From SZUA-584 sp964607965 (lineage in GTDB: Bacteria; Bacillota; Clostridia; Christensenellales; SZUA-584), in contig CAZSMH010000015.1 of the NCBI GenBank assembly GCA_964607965.1, positions 1-28,045 on the forward strand: DNA of 28,045 nucleotides, given 5' to 3'. A program made the translations under genes and the position numbers. Shown piece by piece: positions 23,693-28,045 of this stretch. The stretch's first letter is position 1; every line of letters starts with the position of its first letter. The notes beneath the pieces were generated by a model. It searched no databases, was not told the DNA's origin, and saw nothing but the letters and a program-made list of their open reading frames with translations.

Positions 23693-24496
23693 ATGCAGAA
23701 TGTTATTGTGGTCACATCGGGCAAAGGCGGTGTGGGGAAAACTACGACCGTTGCCAACCTAGGCTCGGGCATAGCCCAGCTGGGCAAAAAAGTTGTATTG
23801 ATAGATACTGATATCGGTCTTAGGAACTTAGACGTGGTACTCGGTCTTGAAAACAGAATCGTGTACGATCTTGTCGATGTGGTGGAGGGCACTTGCCGCT
23901 TAAAGCAGGCGCTTATCAAGGATAAGCGTTATGACGGGCTTTTCTTGATTCCGGCCGCGCAGACGCGCGACAAGATGGCGGTAAGCCCGGAAAAGATGAA
24001 AAAGCTTATCGCAGATATTGAAAAAGAATTTGATTATATAATAATAGATTGCCCCGCAGGCATTGAACAGGGGTTTAAAAATGCAATAGCTGGCGCGAAA
24101 TCGGCTATTGTGGTTACAGTACCTGAAGTTTCGTCGGTGCGTGATGCTGACAGGATAATAGGACTGTTATCCGCGGCGGGCATTGACGACTGCCGCCTCT
24201 TAGTAAACCGCATGCGCATAGATATGGTAAGAAAAGGAGATATGCTTGCGCTCGATGACACGCTTGATATATTAGGAATCGAACTTATCGGCGTGGTGCC
24301 GGAAGACGAAAGAATCATAAGGTCATCGAACATTGGGGAACCCATAGTAGCGATGGATAAAGCGCCTGCCGGAAAGGCATACAGAAACATCACCAGGCGG
24401 ATTATGGGAGAGAACGTACCGCTGCTTGATATGAAAAACGACAGCGGTCTGGCCTCGGTGTTCAAAAAGCTGTTTGGAGGCAAGGAGGAGATATGA
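23693..24496 (+). CDS. minD: Septum site-determining protein MinD
   Basis: ParA/MinD ATPase that binds the membrane when ATP-loaded and carries MinC. 267 residues. The deviant Walker A is 'SGKGGVGKTT' with signature Lys11 and Lys16; 'IDTDIGLRNLDVVLGLENR' is the switch I region; 'YIIIDCPAGIE' is Walker B. The C-terminal amphipathic helix 'SVFKKLFGG' is the membrane-targeting sequence. The frame could begin five codons earlier at a TTG (23678), but GGAGG (23680-23684) is then part of it, so the ATG at 23693, 8 nt downstream of GGAGG, is preferred. It overlaps minE by 4 nt. Confidence 0.97.
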   Translation: MQNVIVVTSGKGGVGKTTTVANLGSGIAQLGKKVVLIDTDIGLRNLDVVLGLENRIVYDLVDVVEGTCRLKQALIKDKRYDGLFLIPAAQTRDKMAVSPEKMKKLIADIEKEFDYIIIDCPAGIEQGFKNAIAGAKSAIVVTVPEVSSVRDADRIIGLLSAAGIDDCRLLVNRMRIDMVRKGDMLALDDTLDILGIELIGVVPEDERIIRSSNIGEPIVAMDKAPAGKAYRNITRRIMGENVPLLDMKNDSGLASVFKKLFGGKEEI

Positions 24497-24768
24497 TGAT
24501 GCGCAGAAGAAAAAAATCCAGCAGCGTTGCCAAAGAACGTTTGAAGCTTGTACTTATTCATGACCGGGCAGGCACTTCGCCGTCTAACAATATCATGGAG
24601 ATGCTTCGCAAGGATATTATAGGCGTAATATCCAAGTATTTCGACGTTGTCGAACAGGATTTCGATGTGGAGATAAAAAACACCTCTGATATGGGCAGCA
24701 ACGCAACGCAGCTGACAGCTAATATACCAATCAGAAGGATAAAAAGTATGGGGCGCAATAAAGGCTAG
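24493..24768 (+). CDS. minE: Cell division topological specificity factor MinE
   Basis: Stimulates MinD ATPase and sets pole-to-pole patterning. 91 residues. A basic N-terminus (MMMRRRKK) precedes 'AKERLKLVLIHDRAG', the conserved MinD-contact and first beta region, and then the dimer domain with 'MLRKDIIGVISKYFDV' and 'LTANIPIRRIK'. Three ATGs in a row begin the frame; AAGGAGG is 4, 7 or 10 nt upstream of them, so the second or third may be the main start. It overlaps the minD stop (ATGA). Its stop shares CTAG (24765-24768) with the convergent minus-strand gene. Confidence 0.95.
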   Translation: MMMRRRKKSSSVAKERLKLVLIHDRAGTSPSNNIMEMLRKDIIGVISKYFDVVEQDFDVEIKNTSDMGSNATQLTANIPIRRIKSMGRNKG

Positions 24769-25289
24769 GCTTTGGGCTGGAACATCTCTACAAGCGAGTT
24801 TACCCAAATTCGGTTCGGGCCTTCTATTATAGAAAACGGCGCGTTGCTTTGCGTTTTATCGTGCTCGAAAAGCAGTATTTTTACGCCTTCACGCGTTTGC
24901 CCTTCAAGAACCTGAAGATAAAAAAGTGCATAAGGGATAAATCCTTCTTTGTAGATGATCAGCGTTATTTCTCCCCAGGGCTTTTGCAGAATATTATCGT
25001 ACCGCGTATCTTTTATTACAGGGACTTCAATTACTTGCGTTAGTCCGGCAGCGTCGGTTTTATATAGCTTGCCGGTCTCAACTACAACGACCGATGCATC
25101 CGGCAGGGGTGTTTCCGTATAGCCTTCAACGACTGAAACAGTAAGGCGGGCTGTTCCGCTGCCGTTGCCCGAAAAAACCGGCAGCGCTGAAGGAGAGATG
25201 CTTACCGCAAGCACTATGGCGCCTAAAAGCAGCAGGGCGCTTACGCCTGCCGCAGCAAGAAGCGTGCGTTTGTCTTTTAATTTTTCCAT
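24765..25289 (-). CDS. Membrane-anchored protein with a carboxypeptidase regulatory-like domain
   Basis: 174 residues. A basic start (MEKLKDKRT) is followed by a membrane span at about 10-32, and the rest should lie outside. Residues about 45-145 look like a beta sandwich of the carboxypeptidase regulatory-like type ('TARLTVSVVEGYTETPLPDASVVV', 'GKLYKTDAAGLTQV', 'ITLIIYKEGFIPY'). The C-terminus is 'GPNRIWVNSLVEMF'. Not a recognised named family; the function is unknown. GAGGTGG precedes the ATG. The gene is single and convergent with minE. Confidence 0.7.
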   Translation of the reverse strand: MEKLKDKRTLLAAAGVSALLLLGAIVLAVSISPSALPVFSGNGSGTARLTVSVVEGYTETPLPDASVVVVETGKLYKTDAAGLTQVIEVPVIKDTRYDNILQKPWGEITLIIYKEGFIPYALFYLQVLEGQTREGVKILLFEHDKTQSNAPFSIIEGPNRIWVNSLVEMFQPKA

Positions 25290-25367
25290 TGTTCCACCTC
25301 GGATGTATGTATGTTAATACATATGCGCGGAGTATGCTTCAATATAGCTGTTGTTTAAATAATATGG

Positions 25368-25394
25368 TTTACAGAATTCTTATAATGATATAAT
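25368..25394 (+). promoter_or_regulatory. Candidate promoter for pgi
   Basis: Two TATAAT boxes lie at 25381-25386 and 25389-25394. TTTACA at 25368-25373 is 15 bp from the second one, a short spacer. A promoter is likely here, but which boxes are used is unclear. Confidence 0.45.
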
Positions 25395-25427
25395 AATCAA
25401 ATAGTATTTAATAAAGAGGAGTCTTAT

Positions 25428-26774
25428 ATGCTTCGTTTTGATTTTTGCAATATGATGTCGCCGGCAGCAGGAGAACGAGGGTTTAGCACAAAAGAGCTAA
25501 AGGGGGCGCAGCAAAGGGCGGCTTTAGCGCTCGCCGCGCTTATACAAAAAGCGCCCGGGTTTATGCGGCTGCCGCGGGGGCAGGAGCGGGTTTGCGCCGT
25601 TATTAACAAAAAAGCGGCACAGATAAGAGAAAAGTATCAAAACTTTGTAGTGTTGGGTATCGGCGGTTCTGCATTGGGACCTATTGCCGTTGAACAGGCG
25701 CTAAACACCGGACAAAGCAAAATGCGCCTTATAGTAGAGGACAATATTGATCCGGAGCGGCTCTCGCGCGTTTTCGGTTCTCTTGACCTTAAAAAGACTA
25801 TGTTTAACGTAATAACCAAGTCCGGCAAAACGTCCGAAACCATGGCGCAGTTTATGTACGTGGCACACGCGCTGAAAAAGTCCGGTCTGCCGCTTGCAGA
25901 GCATGTAATAGCGACTACGGACGAGAGTAAGGGAGACCTTGTCCGTATCGTTAAAAAGGAGAATTTAGACTCGTTTATAATCCCGGCGGATGTGGGCGGC
26001 AGGTTTTCGGAGTTAACGCCCGTGGGGCTGCTGCCTGCCGCGGCCTGCGGGTATGATATAGACGCTATGCTAGAGGGCGCTAAGCATATGGATAAGCTGT
26101 GCACCCGCAGCGAAAACAATCCCGCCGCGCTGTATGCGCTGCTGCATGTACTTGGGATGGAAAAGGGGCTTAATATAAGCGTTATGCTGCCGTATGCTGA
26201 CAGTTTGAAATATATGTCCGACTGGTACGCTCAGCTATGGGCGGAATCGCTCGGCAAACGCTTCGATGTAAACGGTAAAGAAGTTTTCGCGGGGCAGACG
26301 CCGGTAAAGGCGCTGGGCGTGACGGATCAGCATTCGCAGATACAGCTTTATACCGAGGGGCCGTATGACAAAATAGTTACGTTCCTTAAAGTAAGAGAGT
26401 TTAGAAACGACCTTGCCATACCGTCCGCATTTGAATACATAGAGGATTTAGCGTTCCTTGGCGGCAAGACGTTCGGGCAGCTTCTTGAGGCGGAGCGTAA
26501 GGCGACAGAGTATGCGCTGTGCAAGGCGCAGCGGCCAAATCTTACGATCACACTAAGCAGGGTAGACGAATTTAGCATAGGTGCGCTGGTTTATTTCTTT
26601 GAAATGGCTACCGCGATTGCCGGCGAGATGCTAGGCATAAACACATACGACCAGCCGGGCGTTGAGGAGGGAAAGCTGGCTGCCTTCGCGCTTATGGGCA
26701 AGGCCGGGTTTGAGAAGAAAAAAGCGGAGCTTGACGCTTCGCCTGAAAAAGACCGATTATTTATTATAGAGTAA
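25428..26774 (+). CDS. pgi: Glucose-6-phosphate isomerase
   Basis: Interconverts glucose-6-phosphate and fructose-6-phosphate in glycolysis and gluconeogenesis. 448 residues, the size of the short bacterial enzymes. Motifs: 'VLGIGGSALGPIAVEQAL' (about 75-92), the phosphate-binding 'VITKSGKTSET', the signature 'DVGGRFSELTPVGLLPAA', 'DQHSQIQLYTEGP' (catalytic His region), and the second signature 'YDQPGVEEGKLAAF' with the essential Lys. AAAGAGGAG precedes the ATG. It stands alone with a strong terminator behind it. Confidence 0.97.
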   Translation: MLRFDFCNMMSPAAGERGFSTKELKGAQQRAALALAALIQKAPGFMRLPRGQERVCAVINKKAAQIREKYQNFVVLGIGGSALGPIAVEQALNTGQSKMRLIVEDNIDPERLSRVFGSLDLKKTMFNVITKSGKTSETMAQFMYVAHALKKSGLPLAEHVIATTDESKGDLVRIVKKENLDSFIIPADVGGRFSELTPVGLLPAAACGYDIDAMLEGAKHMDKLCTRSENNPAALYALLHVLGMEKGLNISVMLPYADSLKYMSDWYAQLWAESLGKRFDVNGKEVFAGQTPVKALGVTDQHSQIQLYTEGPYDKIVTFLKVREFRNDLAIPSAFEYIEDLAFLGGKTFGQLLEAERKATEYALCKAQRPNLTITLSRVDEFSIGALVYFFEMATAIAGEMLGINTYDQPGVEEGKLAAFALMGKAGFEKKKAELDASPEKDRLFIIE

Positions 26775-26777
26775 CGC

Positions 26778-26815
26778 AAAAACCCCGGAAGCTGATGAAC
26801 TCCCGGGGTTTTTTT
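26778..26815. terminator. Bidirectional terminator between pgi and thiT
   Basis: An 11-bp stem (26778-26788 with 26803-26813) of A5-C4-G2 and its complement. It is followed on the plus strand by T's to 26815 and on the minus strand by T's through the stem's A-run. It closes both convergent genes. Confidence 0.9.
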
Positions 26816-26820
26816 CTATG

Positions 26821-27507
26821 CTATGCTGCCGCTTTGTCCGTGCCGGAAGGCTGTGCAAGGCGCGATTTTAGTGATTTTATCATCTTGTATACGGGCGGGA
26901 GAGCCGTTATAGCCATGCAGATTGCCAAGTCCACAAGCGCGAAAGAGTTGTAGCCAATTGAGTAGGCGTATACGTTCTGGCCTTCGGGCGTAAAATGTGC
27001 GAAAAATACAATGCCTGATACAACGTGCATTGCAAAGCGCAGTATGCCTGCAAGCGCCATGCCGGGGAAGATGTATTTGCGGAAAATGCCCGCGAGCCCC
27101 AAAACCGCAAATGCCGCGATGTAGTCTAACAGGAACTGCGCCCAGTGGAGTATGTAAAGGTCCTGCAGGCATTGAAGGAAGCCGTAAGCAAGCCCGACGA
27201 CAAGCCCTTTAGGGGTGCCGTATACATAAGCGAAAAGCATTATAGGCAGCATGCTTGCCGGGGTTACCGTGCCGCCCTGCGGCATTTTCCACAGCCTTAT
27301 AAACGAGAGCAGGAATGCCAGCGCAAGGCACATTGCCGCGGCAGAGAGTTCGCGGATTGTCCAGGCGCTTTTAGCGCTGCCCTTGCGGCGAATAAGAAAC
27401 GCCGCGCCCAGCACGAATATAAGAGCTGCCGCTATAAGTACGAATGTGCGGTTGGCTTCAAAAAACGCGCTGAAGTCCATACTGAATTGTTCCAATTTGT
27501 TTTCCAT
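26821..27507 (-). CDS. thiT: Thiamine ECF transporter S-component ThiT
   Basis: Membrane protein that binds thiamine outside and hands it to a shared ECF module (not in this window). 228 residues, longer than the usual roughly 180-200 because of an extra N-terminal span (about 20-40, ending in 'RRKGSAKSAW'). The family core begins 'IRELSAAAMCLALAFLLSFI' and contains the highly typical 'PQGGTVTPASMLPI', 'GLAYGFLQCLQDLYI' and 'AQFLLDYIAAFAVLGLAG'; Trp and Tyr residues of the last two are thiamine contacts in known structures. The ATG at 27507 lies 5 nt after AGAGGTGG; a GTG three codons further up belongs to that site. Expression is under a TPP riboswitch. Confidence 0.93.
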   Translation of the reverse strand: MENKLEQFSMDFSAFFEANRTFVLIAAALIFVLGAAFLIRRKGSAKSAWTIRELSAAAMCLALAFLLSFIRLWKMPQGGTVTPASMLPIMLFAYVYGTPKGLVVGLAYGFLQCLQDLYILHWAQFLLDYIAAFAVLGLAGIFRKYIFPGMALAGILRFAMHVVSGIVFFAHFTPEGQNVYAYSIGYNSFALVDLAICMAITALPPVYKMIKSLKSRLAQPSGTDKAAA

Positions 27508-27567
27508 AAAAACCACCTCTTATTTGTTTTTCCGCTAAGAGGTAAAGAAAAGACATGTTTGCCGGAT

Positions 27568-27600
27568 AAAAAAAGGATATACCGCAGTATATCCCCTTTA
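27568..27600 (-). terminator. Second leader terminator between riboswitch and thiT
   Basis: A perfect 8-bp stem (27575-27582 with 27587-27594), a 4-nt loop and seven T's on the minus strand (plus-strand A's 27568-27574). It lies between the riboswitch platform and the thiT start, so it would also block readthrough. Confidence 0.85.
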
Positions 27601-27632
27601 AAAAAGCAAAAACCCGTGACACCGCACAGGTT
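27601..27632 (-). terminator. Expression-platform terminator of the TPP riboswitch
   Basis: An 8-bp stem (27611-27618 with 27625-27632, one G-T pair) followed on the minus strand by TTTGCTTTTTT. It begins directly after the aptamer, as expected when ligand binding leads to termination. Confidence 0.75.
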
Positions 27633-27642
27633 GTTCTGTCTT

Positions 27643-27727
27643 TGCTTCCCTGCGTTGGAATTACCCAACAGGTTCAAAGGGTTTTGCGCTTTAGCGCATC
27701 TCAGCCAAAAAGGCACCCCCAGCGGTT
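27643..27727 (-). ncRNA. TPP riboswitch aptamer (THI element)
   Basis: Read on the minus strand, the conserved THI-box blocks appear in order: GGGGTGCC, GGCTGAGA, a small P3 hairpin (TGCGCTAAAGCGCA), ACCCTTTGAACCTG, GGTAATTCCA and CGCAGGGAAGC. It starts right at the predicted transcription start and precedes thiT, so high thiamine pyrophosphate should shut off the importer. Confidence 0.96.
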
Positions 27728-27733
27728 AAGTGG

Positions 27734-27762
27734 ATTATATACCTTCACAAAGGGCGTGTCAA
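27734..27762 (-). promoter_or_regulatory. Consensus sigma-A promoter of thiT
   Basis: On the minus strand: TTGACA (plus 27757-27762), a 17-bp spacer and TATAAT (plus 27734-27739). Both boxes and the spacing are perfect. Transcription should start near 27727, the first base of the aptamer. Confidence 0.88.
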
Positions 27763-27768
27763 TGGCGG

Positions 27769-27910
27769 TTTTGGGGGAGGGGGGGGATAAGACCGCAGGG
27801 AGATTAAGACCGTGGGGGCGCTGCCCCCACACCCCTGCCATAGGGCAATGCCCTTTGGAAACCCGTATGAAAATGCTGCTCATTTTCGGGGGGAGGGGAG
27901 GGGGATAAGA
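27769..27910. repeat. Structured G-rich intergenic repeat
   Basis: Two similar G-rich blocks, T4-G5-A-G8-ATAAGA (27769-27792) and T4-C-G6-A-G4-A-G5-ATAAGA (27883-27910), flank three hairpins: 27812-27830 (8-bp stem of G/C), 27842-27854 (5-bp stem) and 27869-27887 (7-bp stem). No coding frame is evident. The G/C hairpin followed by CACACCCCTG and the AGGGC/GCCCT hairpin resemble dispersed intergenic repeats that I recall from clostridial genomes; copy number cannot be tested here. Confidence 0.65.
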
Positions 27911-27936
27911 GAAGGGAGGTAATGCTCTGTTTTATA

Positions 27937-28045
27937 TTAATCATACATAGATGTATACGGTTCCATCCATTGTTCGCCATATACTCTTTTGATTAGCTTG
28001 ATATGTTCCTCAGGTACTTTTGAAATCATATCATCTAAATATTCA
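27937..28045 (-). CDS. 3' end of a gene running in from the right edge
   Basis: An open minus-strand frame ends at TAA (27937-27939) and encodes 35 residues: EYLDDMISKVPEEHIKLI followed by KRVYGEQWMEPYTSMYD. The 'VPEE...IKLIKRVYG..WM.P' pattern resembles the C-termini of LicD-type phosphotransferases (usually 'YL...YGDYM..PP'). The match is short and the rest of the gene lies outside, so function is left open. The codon pattern and absence of stops support a real gene end. Confidence 0.55.
   Translation of the reverse strand, partial: EYLDDMISKVPEEHIKLIKRVYGEQWMEPYTSMYD

Noticed and set aside
27145..27729. 194-residue plus-strand frame across thiT and its leader
   Set aside because: It is antisense to thiT and to a TPP riboswitch whose conserved blocks are unmistakable.

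Overview
The window looks like a piece of chromosome from an anaerobic member of the Clostridia (Bacillota) with a roughly balanced base composition. The reasons are: strong Shine-Dalgarno sites (AGGAGG-type) before most genes with frequent GTG and TTG starts; sigma-A-type promoters; the clostridial arrangement of a class B PBP directly upstream of minC-minD-minE; dnaX-ybaB-recR followed by a DUF2508 gene; a DUF421/DUF4363 pair; a ThiT thiamine ECC-type S-component under a TPP riboswitch; and a GlpA-like oxidoreductase / second oxidoreductase / DUF1667 trio. Genus cannot be assigned from the sequence alone. No rRNA, tRNA, phage, IS or CRISPR array was seen.

Layout. 1-1500: an upstream terminator and a secreted M15-type peptidoglycan carboxypeptidase. 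1469-4361 (minus strand): DNA-repair/replication operon dnaX-ybaB-recR-DUF2508 with promoter and terminator. 4362-7197 (plus): a DUF3221-like lipoprotein, then rodA overlapping a nitroreductase-like gene. 7194-8271 (minus): DUF421 and DUF4363 membrane proteins. 8334-10589 (plus): nth, obgE, yhbY. 10596-11886 (minus): putative manganese exporter with a very good promoter sitting in a 31-bp tandem duplication. 11937-15954 (plus): a glycerol-3-phosphate-type oxidoreductase operon preceded by an intrinsic terminator in its leader, ending with a SPL-like radical SAM gene. 15951-20202 (minus): a 53-residue single-span protein, an orphan methyl-accepting chemotaxis protein with a repeat tail, and glutamine synthetase. 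20324-24768 (plus): PBP2-minC-minD-minE, the wall-elongation and division-site module. 24765-25289 (minus): an anchored extracellular protein of unknown role. 25428-26774 (plus): glucose-6-phosphate isomerase. 26821-27762 (minus): thiT with its TPP riboswitch, two terminators and a consensus promoter. 27769-27910: a structured, G-rich intergenic repeat. 27937-28045: the end of another minus-strand gene.

Functional links. RodA (glycan polymerase) and the class B PBP (its expected transpeptidase partner) are both here but 14 kb apart, with no mreBCD between them; MinCDE restricts FtsZ to midcell. The remainder is mostly housekeeping. I did not find a convincing new multi-gene system. The best leads are regulatory or structural: a possible leader attenuator before the GlpA-like operon, a duplicated promoter module before the metal exporter, an A8 slippery run at the place in dnaX where a gamma-type product would be made, a large helical insertion in PBP2, two stacked terminators behind the TPP aptamer, and the hairpin-rich repeat next to thiT.
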